Positions 17,438 through 25,806 of a stretch of 64,000 bases of DNA are shown here, piece by piece (positions within the stretch are counted from its first letter, which is position 1; each line of letters starts with the position of its first letter). Under the pieces are notes generated by a model. That model searched no databases, was not told the origin of the DNA, and worked only from the letters and a program-made list of their open reading frames with translations. The position numbers were made by a program, and so were the translations under genes. This DNA comes from Mesorhizobium sp. B2-1-1 (GTDB lineage Bacteria > Pseudomonadota > Alphaproteobacteria > Rhizobiales > Rhizobiaceae), in NCBI RefSeq assembly GCF_006442975.2, contig NZ_CP083955.1, forward strand, positions 396,612-460,611, in the 5' to 3' direction.

Positions 17438-18517
17438 ATGATGTCAGCAAAGAAGCACAGGATCGCGGTCATTCCCGGTGACGGGATCGGCAAGGAGGTC
17501 GTCCCCGAGGGACTTCGTGTACTGGAAGTGGCGGCAAGGCGCTTCGGCATCGACCTACAGCTCGACCATTTCGACTTTGCGTCGTGCGATTACCATGCCA
17601 GGCATGGCCGCATGATGCCGGAGGACTGGAAGTCCCGGATCGGAAACCATGATGCCATCTTCTTCGGCGCGGTGGGCTGGCCGGCCATGGTTCCCGACCA
17701 TATCTCGCTTTGGGGATCGCTGCTGCAGTTTCGCCGCGAGTTCGACCAATACGTCAACCTGCGCCCCGTCCGGTTGATGCCGGGCGTGCCCTCGCCGCTC
17801 GCCAACCGCAAGCCCGGCGATATTGATTTCTACGTCGTGCGCGAGAACACCGAGGGCGAATATTCATCTATCGGCGGCCGGATGTATCCGGGCACGGAGC
17901 GCGAGATCGTCATCCAGGAAACCGTGATGTCGCGCGTCGGCGTCGATCGCATCCTGCGTTATGCGTTCGATCTGGCGCAGAAGCGTCCGCGCAAGCACCT
18001 CACATCGGCCACCAAATCCAACGGCATCTCGATCACCATGCCGTATTGGGACGAGCGCGTCGAGGCGATGGCCGCCCAATACCCGGATGTCTCTTGGGAC
18101 AAGTACCACATCGATATTCTGGCAGCCCATTTCGTGCTCAATCCGAACCGTTTCGACGTTGTGGTGGCATCGAACCTGTTCGGCGACATTCTCTCGGATC
18201 TCGGACCCGCCTGCACCGGCACGATCGGCATCGCCCCGTCGGCCAACATCAACCCGGAACGCCGCTTTCCGTCGCTATTCGAGCCGGTACACGGCTCGGC
18301 TCCGGACATCGCCGGGAAAGGCATCGCCAATCCGATCGGACAGATCTGGACGGCCGCCATGATGCTCGACCATCTTGGTCACGAGGAGGCTGGCCGCGCG
18401 ATCGTGGAAGCCATCGAAGCCACGCTGAAGAGCGAAGCCACCCGCACCGGTGATCTCGGGGGCAAGGCCGATACCGTCACCTGCGGCAAGGCGGTGGCGG
18501 AGGCACTCGAAGGATAG
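17438..18517 (+). CDS. Tartrate/D-malate dehydrogenase (isocitrate-dehydrogenase family)
   Basis: This 359-aa NAD-dependent beta-decarboxylating dehydrogenase resembles TtuC/DmlA. Opening IAVIPGDGIGKEV, substrate-binding LRPVRLMPGVPSPL, the VRENTEGEYSSIGG block with the catalytic Tyr region, SATKSNGISITMPYW, the metal-binding FGDILSDLG and the NAD-binding EPVHGSAPDIAGKGIANP are all present. An ATG three bases later (17441) is equally possible; GAGGAACC lies just upstream. It is 76 bases after the asparaginase-like gene and 8 bases before the tartrate dehydratase, so it is in one operon. It could oxidise tartrate or malate produced by the pathway. Confidence 0.9.
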   Translation: MMSAKKHRIAVIPGDGIGKEVVPEGLRVLEVAARRFGIDLQLDHFDFASCDYHARHGRMMPEDWKSRIGNHDAIFFGAVGWPAMVPDHISLWGSLLQFRREFDQYVNLRPVRLMPGVPSPLANRKPGDIDFYVVRENTEGEYSSIGGRMYPGTEREIVIQETVMSRVGVDRILRYAFDLAQKRPRKHLTSATKSNGISITMPYWDERVEAMAAQYPDVSWDKYHIDILAAHFVLNPNRFDVVVASNLFGDILSDLGPACTGTIGIAPSANINPERRFPSLFEPVHGSAPDIAGKGIANPIGQIWTAAMMLDHLGHEEAGRAIVEAIEATLKSEATRTGDLGGKADTVTCGKAVAEALEG

Positions 18518-18525
18518 GACCAAGC

Positions 18526-19695
18526 ATGCGCATCGTCGACATCAGGGAAAAGACCGTCTCGATCGCCTCCCCCATCGCCAACGCCTATATCGACTTTTCG
18601 AAGATGACTTGCTCGGCCGTCGCCGTGATCACCGACGTGGTGCGTGATGGCAAGCCGGTGGTTGGCTACGGCTTCAACTCGAATGGCCGCTACGGGCAGG
18701 GCGCGCTGATGCGCGACCGTTTCCTCGCGCGCGTCCTCGAGGCCGATCCCGAAACACTGATCGACCATGAGAACGACAACCTTGACCCGTTCGCCATCTG
18801 GAAGACGCTGATGACCAACGAGAAGCCCGGAGGCCACGGCGAACGGTCCGTGGCGGTGGGCACCATCGACATGGCCGTCTGGGATGCCGTCGCCAAGGTC
18901 GCCGGCGTCCCGCTGTGGCGCCTGCTGGCGGACCGTTACCGGGCGGGCGTGGCGGACGAGAAAGTTTGGGTCTACGCGGCAGGCGGCTACTATTATCCCG
19001 GCAAGGATCACTCGAAGCTTCAGGCGGAGATGCGGGGCTATCTCGACCGCGGCTACAAGGTCGTGAAGATGAAGATCGGCGCGGCGCCCCTGGATGAGGA
19101 TCTGCGCCGCATCGAGGCCGTGCTGGAGGTGGTCGGTGGGGGCCAGTATCTGGCTGTCGATGCCAACGGACGCTTCGACCTGAAGACCGCCGTCGCCTAT
19201 GCCAAGGCGATGCAGCCATACGGCCTGTTCTGGTACGAGGAGGCCGGCGATCCGCTGGACTATGCGTTGCAGACGGAACTGGCGAACCACTACGGTGGGC
19301 CGATGGCGACAGGCGAGAACCTGTTCTCGCACCAGGATGCGCGCAACCTCTTGCGCTACGGCGGCATGCGGCCCGACCGCGACTATCTTCAGTTCGACTG
19401 TGCCCTCTCCTATGGCCTGGTGGAATACCTGCGCACGCTGGAGGTGATGAAGGCGCTTGGCTGGTCGTCACGACGCGTGGTGCCGCATGGTGGACACCAG
19501 ATGTCGCTCAACATTGCCGCAGGGCTGCATCTGGGCGGCAACGAATCCTATCCCGACGTTTTCCAGCCCTTTGGCGGCTTCGCCGACGACATCGCGGTCG
19601 AAGATGGCTATGTCGGGCTACCCGATGTTCCCGGTGTCGGCTTCGAGAAGAAAGCCGAACTGTTCAAGCTGTTCCGACAATTGCACCAGCCGTGA
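18526..19695 (+). CDS. tarD: D(-)-tartrate dehydratase
   Basis: This 389-aa enolase-superfamily enzyme converts D-tartrate to oxaloacetate and water. It aligns along its whole length with the Bradyrhizobium TarD sequence as I recall it, including the opening NAYIDF, FNSNGRYGQG, NEKPGGHGERSVAVGTIDMAVWDA and HGGHQMSLNIAAGL. The catalytic bases appear as Lys183 (KMKIG) and His321. Metal ligands are Asp212, Glu238 and Glu264, each one position off the Bradyrhizobium numbering. It lies in the plus-strand operon 8 bases after the dehydrogenase gene. It gives the best clue to the regulon's end product: a C4 hydroxy acid feeding oxaloacetate. Confidence 0.9.
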   Translation: MRIVDIREKTVSIASPIANAYIDFSKMTCSAVAVITDVVRDGKPVVGYGFNSNGRYGQGALMRDRFLARVLEADPETLIDHENDNLDPFAIWKTLMTNEKPGGHGERSVAVGTIDMAVWDAVAKVAGVPLWRLLADRYRAGVADEKVWVYAAGGYYYPGKDHSKLQAEMRGYLDRGYKVVKMKIGAAPLDEDLRRIEAVLEVVGGGQYLAVDANGRFDLKTAVAYAKAMQPYGLFWYEEAGDPLDYALQTELANHYGGPMATGENLFSHQDARNLLRYGGMRPDRDYLQFDCALSYGLVEYLRTLEVMKALGWSSRRVVPHGGHQMSLNIAAGLHLGGNESYPDVFQPFGGFADDIAVEDGYVGLPDVPGVGFEKKAELFKLFRQLHQP

Positions 19696-19997
19696 GCGAG
19701 ACGCCGGCCGTGCCGAACGACAGTTTTCAGCCTGTCAGGACGTTGCACCCGCCTATGGCGTTGCAGACTGCTTCGGTGACTTCGCGCGTCGTCGCCGCAA
19801 GATTGGGTGCGGCGACGCCGACAACCGCAACCTCCTTCGAACTCAGTGTGATATCGGCCCTCATAATGGCCATGCGGAGCAATGGCCTGATCATTCTCGG
19901 CATCTCGTGCGAGAAGCAGAAGATCATCACCGGCCTAATTCTCATCCTTGCGGTGTTTCTTTCGCTGGAACACGGCAAGATCGGCGTCATCGAGTGA
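19692..19997 (+). pseudogene. RbsC-type permease C-terminal remnant
   Basis: The last 50 codons (SALIMAMRSNGLIILGIS...QKIITGLILILAVFLS) match the terminal helices of sugar permeases of the RbsC/XylH type (GALIMxxxNNGLxxLGVxxxxQxIxxGLIxLLAV). The preceding 50 codons are not membrane-like and match nothing I know, so the gene is a 3' fragment fused to unrelated sequence. It sits between the tartrate dehydratase and an SDR, which suggests that another importer once occupied this place. The rest of 19696-20049 holds nothing else I can support. Confidence 0.55.
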
Positions 19998-20049
19998 TGC
20001 GCCTCATGTCCACAATCGCATCGAACCACGCAGTGTCCGGGAGATCGTC

Positions 20050-20808
20050 ATGACCAAGCCTACCGTAATCATCAGCGGCGCCGGCATCGGCATTGGCCGC
20101 GCCACGGCCCTCGCTTTCGCCAGGGTTGGCTACAGAATCTGCGTGACCGACATTCTCGAGACCGAAGGCAAGCAGGTGGCCGAAGAGATCAAGGCGGGCG
20201 GCGGGGATGCTTATTTCCGCAAACTCGATGTGACCAGATCGGATCAGGTCGACGACGTCGTGGGGGAAATCGACAAGCAGTATGGCGGCGTGGACGTCGT
20301 GGTGGCCAATGCGGGTATCGCCCACAAGGTGCCGCTGGCGCAGATGAGCGATGCCAAGTGGGACATCACAGTCGACATTGACCTAAAAGGCGTGTTCCGG
20401 ATGGCACGCGCTGCCACGCCGCGCATGCGAGAGCGTCGCAAAGGCGCCATCGTGGCGGTATCGTCGATTTCAGGCATGAGCTATGGCTGGGCCGAGCATG
20501 TCCATTATTCCGCCGCCAAAGCCGGCGTTCTGGGTTTGGTGCGAGGCTTGGCCGCCGAGTTGGGCGGCGACGGGATCCGGGTCAACGGCGTCGCGCCCGG
20601 TTTCATCCGCACGGCACAATCCCTCTCCGAGGAGCACTCGATGGGTGAAGCGCGGCTGGTGGCTCAGGCTCCTTCCATTCCATTGCGTCGCATCGGCGAA
20701 CCCGACGAGGTGGCGGATGTAATCCTGTTTCTGGCTTCCGACGCAGCGCGATACGTGACGGGCCAGACTTTGCTGGTAGACGGCGGGCTGACGATCAAAC
20801 AAGGCTAA
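20050..20808 (+). CDS. Short-chain dehydrogenase/reductase
   Basis: This 252-aa classical SDR has a glycine-rich SGAGIGIGRATALAF, Asp in ICVTDILE (NAD type), VANAGIAH in place of NNAG, a catalytic Ser in VSSISG, YSAAK, and APGFIRT. The ATG at 20050 gives the standard N-terminus. It follows the permease remnant and is the fourth intact gene of the plus-strand operon. It probably oxidises or reduces a hydroxy intermediate of the same pathway; the paralogue at 9648-10397 is on the other strand of the regulon. Confidence 0.85.
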   Translation: MTKPTVIISGAGIGIGRATALAFARVGYRICVTDILETEGKQVAEEIKAGGGDAYFRKLDVTRSDQVDDVVGEIDKQYGGVDVVVANAGIAHKVPLAQMSDAKWDITVDIDLKGVFRMARAATPRMRERRKGAIVAVSSISGMSYGWAEHVHYSAAKAGVLGLVRGLAAELGGDGIRVNGVAPGFIRTAQSLSEEHSMGEARLVAQAPSIPLRRIGEPDEVADVILFLASDAARYVTGQTLLVDGGLTIKQG

Positions 20809-21005
20809 ACATCATCATGCGTCTGCTTGCTTGTGCAACTGGTCGTCCTTTGTGCCAAGCCAAGGCGCCCCACGTTGCATCCGCTTGGCGGCGGCGTGGT
20901 GGAGGTCTATACGTATCGGCCCACTGGTGGTGCGACTGGGTTGACGGCGAGTCACCCTATGAAGCTGATCAATCCAAGTGCGTTCCAAGCCCTTAGGACC
21001 GTCGC

Positions 21006-21920
21006 ATGCCGCTGAGCCCTCGCGAACGAATAGACTACCAGGCCATCGTCGATAGACAGCCGCTGAAATTGCCTGACGGCGTCAGGATGCCGGTGTGGCT
21101 GATCGTCAATGTCGAACATTGGGACGCGAGGCGGCCGATGCCGCGCACCGTCTTGCCGCCGCCGATGGGCATGCCGATGCTACCCGATATTCCGAATTGG
21201 TCGTGGCACGAATACGGCATGCGGGTCGGCTTCTGGCGCATCCACGAGAGCCTGACATCCCGAACAATTGTTCCGACGTTGGCCATCAATGGATCAGTGT
21301 GCGAGGTCTATCCCAGGATCGCGCATGCCGCGCACGACGCCGGATGGGAACTGATGGGTCACGGTTGGCTCCAAGGGCCGATGCACAACCTCGAAGACCA
21401 GCGCGTTGCAATTCGGCGCACAATCGGCGCGCTGTCCAAGATTTCCGGTAAGCCGCCGGTGGGATGGGAAAGCCCAGGGCTTACGGAGACCTCGGACACG
21501 GCCGACATCCTCGCTGAAGAAGGAATTCGGTACGTCGCCGATTGGGTAATGGACGACCTGCCTTGCGAACTGAAGACGACGGCCGGCCGGCTGGTGACAC
21601 TCCCCTATACGGTGGAGATTAACGATGTCGCAATAATGGCTGTGGCGCAGCACTCGTCGGCGGAACTGCTCGAGCGCGGCAAGCGCCAGTTCGACCGGCT
21701 GTATCGGGAGAGCGCGACCTCGCCCCGGATCATGTCCATCAGCGTCCATCCTTATCTTAGCGGTGTTCCGCATCGGATTGGCTATCTGGAGGAATTGCTG
21801 GATTATATCTCCTCTCATCGCGACGTGGCATTCTGGACGGGCGAGCAGATCTATAATTGGTACACTTTTGCGCGGCTCCCCGCAGGGTCGGTAGAGCTGT
21901 CTGGCACGGCTATGGGTTGA
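21006..21920 (+). CDS. NodB-type polysaccharide deacetylase homologue, altered metal site
   Basis: This 304-aa protein has the PuuE-like deacetylase layout: WLIVNVEHWD, WSWHEYGMRVGFWRI, GWELMGHGW, WESPGLTET and SISVHPYLSG. In the metal motif only one His is kept (HGWLQG instead of HxxxH), and the first acidic motif reads NVEHWD, so the metal centre may differ or activity may be lost. There is no signal peptide. It is about 200 bases beyond the SDR; that gap shows no gene. It may be the counterpart of the deacetylase at 7858-8757 for a different ring or amide. Confidence 0.75.
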   Translation: MPLSPRERIDYQAIVDRQPLKLPDGVRMPVWLIVNVEHWDARRPMPRTVLPPPMGMPMLPDIPNWSWHEYGMRVGFWRIHESLTSRTIVPTLAINGSVCEVYPRIAHAAHDAGWELMGHGWLQGPMHNLEDQRVAIRRTIGALSKISGKPPVGWESPGLTETSDTADILAEEGIRYVADWVMDDLPCELKTTAGRLVTLPYTVEINDVAIMAVAQHSSAELLERGKRQFDRLYRESATSPRIMSISVHPYLSGVPHRIGYLEELLDYISSHRDVAFWTGEQIYNWYTFARLPAGSVELSGTAMG

Positions 21921-21982
21921 AAAAAGCAAACGCTCGTCTCCACCGAAGCGCAGCATTCTCGTCGATCGGGCTGTTCGGAATG

Positions 21983-22265
21983 CTATTGCGGAACTGGCGG
22001 GCCCGTGGCAGCTTGGGCGAGGCGTATCCGCGCTTTGGTGAGCGCGAATTTCCGTCCGCCTTTGCGGCCGCGTGCTCTGGCGGTAGGAAGACCAGCTGGC
22101 GCATTCACGGGTCAGGTCGCGCTCCAACTCGCCAGCGTGGTGAAGACGCAAAACCACCATACGGCCGCTGCGGTCGTGGTGCGATCTACGCACTTTTCCG
22201 GCTGGTCAGGCAGGGTTCTTTACCGTATTGGCCAGGTAGGCAAGCGATCGCCCGAGGCAATCCAG
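21983..22265 (-). pseudogene. Decayed serine recombinase (resolvase/invertase) fragment
   Basis: The minus strand spells the C-terminal half of a Tn3-type resolvase or DNA invertase, but only across three frames. LDCLGRSLAYLANTVKN ends in a stop, then comes IDRTTTAA...FTTLA, then GELERDLTRE in another frame, and finally APAGLPTARARGRKGGRKFALTKARIRLAQ, which ends at a stop at 21983-21985. Each piece matches the family order: LDRLGRS, IDTTTAAG, LAEFERDLTRERT, RGRKGGRKFALTKAQ. The helix-turn-helix end is missing. The remainder of 21921-22364 holds nothing else I can support. Confidence 0.7.
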
Positions 22266-22364
22266 CTTATAGTTCCTTAGTGCCTTGTTTTAGACGAACA
22301 CGGCGAACAGACCTCAGCTACGGTATATTCCCTCGTACGCGATCCTGATCAACGAGGATATTCC

Positions 22365-23507
22365 TCAGTCCAAGCGACAGGGCGGCTTTCGGGTCGCACT
22401 TTTTTCTGGCGACGACTTCACGGCCGAGTTGAAGCCGTCCAACTCCTCGCCGATCTCGACAAGGGCCTTTCTGACTGTCTCCTCAACTTCCTGTCGTTTC
22501 TTCGGCGGCATCAGGCTCAGCCCCTTCAGCATCGCCTCGCGCCAGTGCTGCCCCCTGCCCCACGCTTCCGCGAGCGCTGTTGCAAGGTCGTCCTGGCGAC
22601 GGGTGGCCTCCAGTGCCTCGATAAGGAGGCTGGCCTGATAGACGTCCTTTTCGCGCTTGGCGACGCCGTTTGCATCTGATTGCCTGCGAGAGGCGACGAT
22701 GAGCTTGTGAACTGCATAGCGTTCCGGCGACGGCACGGTTACAGGCACCCCTGACCGATGCAGCATCACGGTCCGGATGGGCTCGTGGATGAGGAAATCA
22801 AGGAAACGCAAGGGCTGCGCCGAAGCTCTGCCCAGTGCTGGCATCGGAGTGGCATGGTCGGTGTAGTGATCGGATCCCCGGTTCGGCGTGAGGAATTCGA
22901 CCTTGTATCTCGTTGCATTCTCGAATTGCGTCGCGTGTGCGGGATCCGATCTGTGCGGGATCTCCCTGAAGGTCGGGTCAATCTCTCTCAAGATTTCCAA
23001 GATCGGCGGCCGGCTGTCGTCGACTGACGAGGAGATCGAGTAGTGCTGCGCGAAATCGGCATCGCCGGTTTGCAATGAGGCACCGGGCAATCTCACGCCG
23101 AGATGTCCCGCATACGTCTGGAAGGCAACCGTACCGACGAGCACGCCTCTCAGGCGGAAGATTCCTGCTGCTCCCATTGCTCCAACGACATCGCCAGTGA
23201 ACCGGTCCGGTGCAGTCAGCCCTGCTTGGCGAGTCAGCGTGGAGACGAGTTTCCGTCGCCCGCGGAGGTCTTCCTTGATCTCTTGGAAGGCTGCAACGCG
23301 TTTCGCGATCTCGGGATCATCGGACGGGCCGACATACTTCCGCGTCTTCTTGGGTTGGGTCTCCTCAAAATACCAATAATCCCGCCCCTTCACCGGAACC
23401 CGAACGAAATTTCCCGCCGTTGAGAAGTCGGTTTCGAACGATGCACCAAGGCAGCGCTGAACGAGTTCCGCATACATCGTGCGATAAACGAGATCGACCG
23501 TCTTCAT
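22365..23507 (-). CDS. GSU2403-type nucleotidyltransferase-fold protein
   Basis: This 380-aa protein resembles the GSU2403 / NTP_transf_8 family. Residues about 1-110 form an alpha-helical part (MYAELVQRCL..., YWYFEE...). The nucleotidyltransferase-like core has GVLVGTVAFQTYAGHLGV followed by TGDADFAQH, a likely DxD metal motif. The C-terminal part contains PSPERYAVHKLIVASRRQ and a basic tail. The biological role is not established as far as I know; such proteins are often found in mobile regions. Twin inverted repeats lie immediately upstream, implying tight control. It stands alone, flanked by a dead recombinase and an IS6 fragment. Confidence 0.7.
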   Translation of the reverse strand: MKTVDLVYRTMYAELVQRCLGASFETDFSTAGNFVRVPVKGRDYWYFEETQPKKTRKYVGPSDDPEIAKRVAAFQEIKEDLRGRRKLVSTLTRQAGLTAPDRFTGDVVGAMGAAGIFRLRGVLVGTVAFQTYAGHLGVRLPGASLQTGDADFAQHYSISSSVDDSRPPILEILREIDPTFREIPHRSDPAHATQFENATRYKVEFLTPNRGSDHYTDHATPMPALGRASAQPLRFLDFLIHEPIRTVMLHRSGVPVTVPSPERYAVHKLIVASRRQSDANGVAKREKDVYQASLLIEALEATRRQDDLATALAEAWGRGQHWREAMLKGLSLMPPKKRQEVEETVRKALVEIGEELDGFNSAVKSSPEKSATRKPPCRLD

Positions 23508-23518
23508 GCGCCGGCTCC

Positions 23519-23548
23519 GTTATAAGAAAAATGAGTTTCTCTTATAAC
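23519..23548. promoter_or_regulatory. Inverted repeat GTTATAAGA-N12-TCTTATAAC, copy 1
   Basis: Perfect 9-base arms lie 12 bases upstream of the nucleotidyltransferase start codon (23507). The arms contain TATAA and could overlap a -10 element, so a regulator binding here would compete with RNA polymerase. Confidence 0.7.
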
Positions 23549-23576
23549 AGGATGAACTCAAGCGACGCAAGCGGTG

Positions 23577-23606
23577 GTTATAAGACAGTTGCAGAAATCT
23601 TATAAC
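23577..23606. promoter_or_regulatory. Inverted repeat GTTATAAGA-N12-TCTTATAAC, copy 2
   Basis: It has identical arms and identical spacer length to copy 1, while the 12-base spacers differ. The two copies are 58 bases apart centre to centre. Conserved arms with unconserved spacers indicate a protein site rather than a recent duplication. Confidence 0.7.
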
Positions 23607-23712
23607 GCCGCCGCATCATCCAGGGTTCACGCAGACCCGTCATGCCACACATGGCGATCGATGCGCCCGGCTTTGGCCAATGCTACCGCCAACGATGCTG
23701 GAGCCGCGCCGA

Positions 23713-23890
23713 TCAATCAGGCACCGCGTGACCGCCGCTGATCATGTGAACCATTTTGATGCCGTTTAGGATGATCGCGGCTGATCCCGGTGATTTGAAG
23801 CCGAGCATTGACCCGATGCGGCGCTTGATGCGCCGATGGTCCTGTTCGATCCGGTTACTCAGGTATTTACTCTTGCGGGTCCGGATCGGC
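23713..23890 (-). pseudogene. IS6-family transposase C-terminal fragment
   Basis: The minus-strand frame carries RTRKSKYLSNRIEQDHRRIKRRIGSMLGFKS and a tail ending IKMVHMISGG. This is the end of the DDE core of IS6/IS26-type transposases (KYLNNxxEQDHRxIKRRxxPMLGFKS), including the catalytic Glu of EQDHR. Nothing of the N-terminal two thirds is present. Confidence 0.8.
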
Positions 23891-23932
23891 TTCAGCCGAC
23901 GCCGGGAACGATACTGCAAGCGATTTGAGTTG

Positions 23933-24405
23933 TCACAGGAAACGACAGCCTCCAGGGTGGGCTGGTGCTGCCAGCACCAGGTCGGCAAGCCACCAGGCCA
24001 AAAGCTCGGGGTCGGGCCGAATCGCGGCGACGCGGGCGGCGATTGCCGTTGCAGCGAACGGCACCGGCCGCTGCGATCCCGCCAGTTTTTCGATCTCCGT
24101 GCAAAGGTCGGCGAGCGCCGCGCGGTGGCAATGGAGCCCGAGCTGGTCGACGATCTTTTCGAGTCGGTCGGCGCTGCCAGCGGGCGGCTGCACGGACAGC
24201 TGCCGCCAGGCGCCAAGAACCGCGCCGGCGGGGCCGGGATCGGCGCCGGCCGGGCGCAGGTACCAGGGGTCGCGCAGGGCGTCCTCGGCGCGGCCGGCGA
24301 GCCGCATGCTGCCGGCCGCGCTTCCTATCGCGGTGAGCTCGGCTCCGGCCTGTCTGACAAGTCCGTCAAGCCCGGCTCCGCCGTTAAGTCTAAGGCGAGG
24401 CCGCG
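23933..24405 (-). pseudogene. DUF1403-like protein fragment
   Basis: This minus-strand frame reads LDGLVRQAGAELTAIG, then EDALRDPWYLRPAGADPGPAG, then LLAWWLADLVLA. The pattern (alpha-helical, Ala/Leu-rich, paired ALRD and LAWWLADLVLA blocks) matches DUF1403 proteins of rhizobial plasmids as I remember them. The beginning overlaps the end of the oxidoreductase gene and the end is replaced by sequence leading into the IS6 fragment, so both ends are lost. Function unknown. Confidence 0.45.
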
Positions 24406-24420
24406 TGAACGAACACGATC

Positions 24421-25707
24421 TCAAAGCGCCTGTTGCGCTTTGTGAACGATGCCCTTTTCGAACCGGGAAAGAGCAAAGGCGGAAAGATTGATCGAGGGGC
24501 TGCCCTGTGTGACCCATTCGCCGAGTTGTTTGCCGATGGAAGGTCCAAGCGCAAAGCCGTGGCCGCTGAAGCCGGCCGCCACGAAGAGTTCGAGCTCTGG
24601 CTTGGGCCGATCGATGATTGGAATGACGTCGGGCGTGATATCCAGCCTGCCGGCCCAGGCGTTCTGCAGTTCGATCGTATTCAGATGCGGAAAGATCTGC
24701 CGGAAGCCAGCAAGGTTGGCCATCACCTTGCGCATATTGGGCTTCGGCTCCGGCAGCGCCTGCACGGCATTGCGGCGGCTGAAGCGCGCGGCTAATTGAT
24801 GACGGAAATCGGCTCCGATGCTGAGGTGCAGTTGACGCCAGTTGTTGCGATAGGCGGGTATGAAATGGCGCATGCAGCGAAATGAGTCGACGGTGATTTC
24901 GTAATCGACTCCCATGCCGCGATAGCCGTTACCGATAATGAAATCGCCGCCCATAGAGGGGCGGAATGCAACGCGGGGACCCCACATCGCGATGCGGGTG
25001 AAGGGTGCTGCCTTCCGGGTGCGGCCGACGGAGGATTTGACGATCTGGATAGGCAGGTGCAGGCCGGCCGAAGCGGCCAGCACCGGTGCGCCGATGCCGT
25101 TTGCCAAAACGACGGTTTTTGCTTCGAAGATCCCGTTAGACGCCAGGAGCCTCGGTCTGTCCTGCCTGTCGAGGTCGAGCCGGAAAACCGGTGTATCTTC
25201 CAGGATAGTGACTCCGGCTTCGCGTGCCGCAGCCGCGATGGTCCGGGTCGAAAGAGCCGGATCGGCATGGGCGTCGTCGGCGGTGAAAAGTCCGCCGCGC
25301 CATTGCCCAGCCAATTCGGGGATTGTCTGACGAACGTCCGCGGCATCCAGCAGGCGCGTCGAAAGGCCGAAGCTGCGCGCAATATCGTGGCCGCTGCGGA
25401 TCCGATCCTCATCGGCAGCGGTTTCCGCGGGGACCAGGATTCCGCTGCGGGTGAACTGCGTCGCCTGTGTGCCGTATCTCGAGGTCAAGTCCGCCCACAG
25501 TTCCAAGGCTTCGACCGCGAGCGGCAGCTCGGCTTCATGCCGTCCTTGCCGGCGGATGAAACCCCAGGCACGGCTGGATTGTTCGGAAGCGATCTTGCCG
25601 CGCTCGAAGATTGTTACCGACCTCCCTTTGCGGGCTAGGGAAAGAGCGGTCGAGCAGCCGACAATTCCTCCACCGACAATGGCCACGTCCGTTTGAAAGG
25701 TGCCCAT
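24421..25707 (-). CDS. FAD-dependent D-amino-acid-oxidase-family oxidoreductase
   Basis: This 428-aa DAO-type flavoenzyme probably oxidises an amine or N-methyl amino acid. The FAD-binding Rossmann motif VAIVGGGIVGCSTALSLARKG is at 8-28, and the substrate-domain landmarks SSRAWGFIRRQGRH, VLANGIGAPVLA and the C-terminal FAD loop (ELFVAAGFSGHGFALGPSIG) are present. It lies on the minus strand directly downstream (99 bases) of a LysR gene in the same direction, so the regulator may control it. It is cytosolic, with no signal peptide. The exact substrate is not visible. Confidence 0.85.
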   Translation of the reverse strand: MGTFQTDVAIVGGGIVGCSTALSLARKGRSVTIFERGKIASEQSSRAWGFIRRQGRHEAELPLAVEALELWADLTSRYGTQATQFTRSGILVPAETAADEDRIRSGHDIARSFGLSTRLLDAADVRQTIPELAGQWRGGLFTADDAHADPALSTRTIAAAAREAGVTILEDTPVFRLDLDRQDRPRLLASNGIFEAKTVVLANGIGAPVLAASAGLHLPIQIVKSSVGRTRKAAPFTRIAMWGPRVAFRPSMGGDFIIGNGYRGMGVDYEITVDSFRCMRHFIPAYRNNWRQLHLSIGADFRHQLAARFSRRNAVQALPEPKPNMRKVMANLAGFRQIFPHLNTIELQNAWAGRLDITPDVIPIIDRPKPELELFVAAGFSGHGFALGPSIGKQLGEWVTQGSPSINLSAFALSRFEKGIVHKAQQAL

Positions 25708-25806
25708 CTATGTTCCTTGCCCGATCCTTCGCCGCGACAATAACAGGAGAAGGCAGCCGCGCGTGGCATAGGGCTATGCCGGATCGGCATAGATGCGCGC
25801 CCGGCT

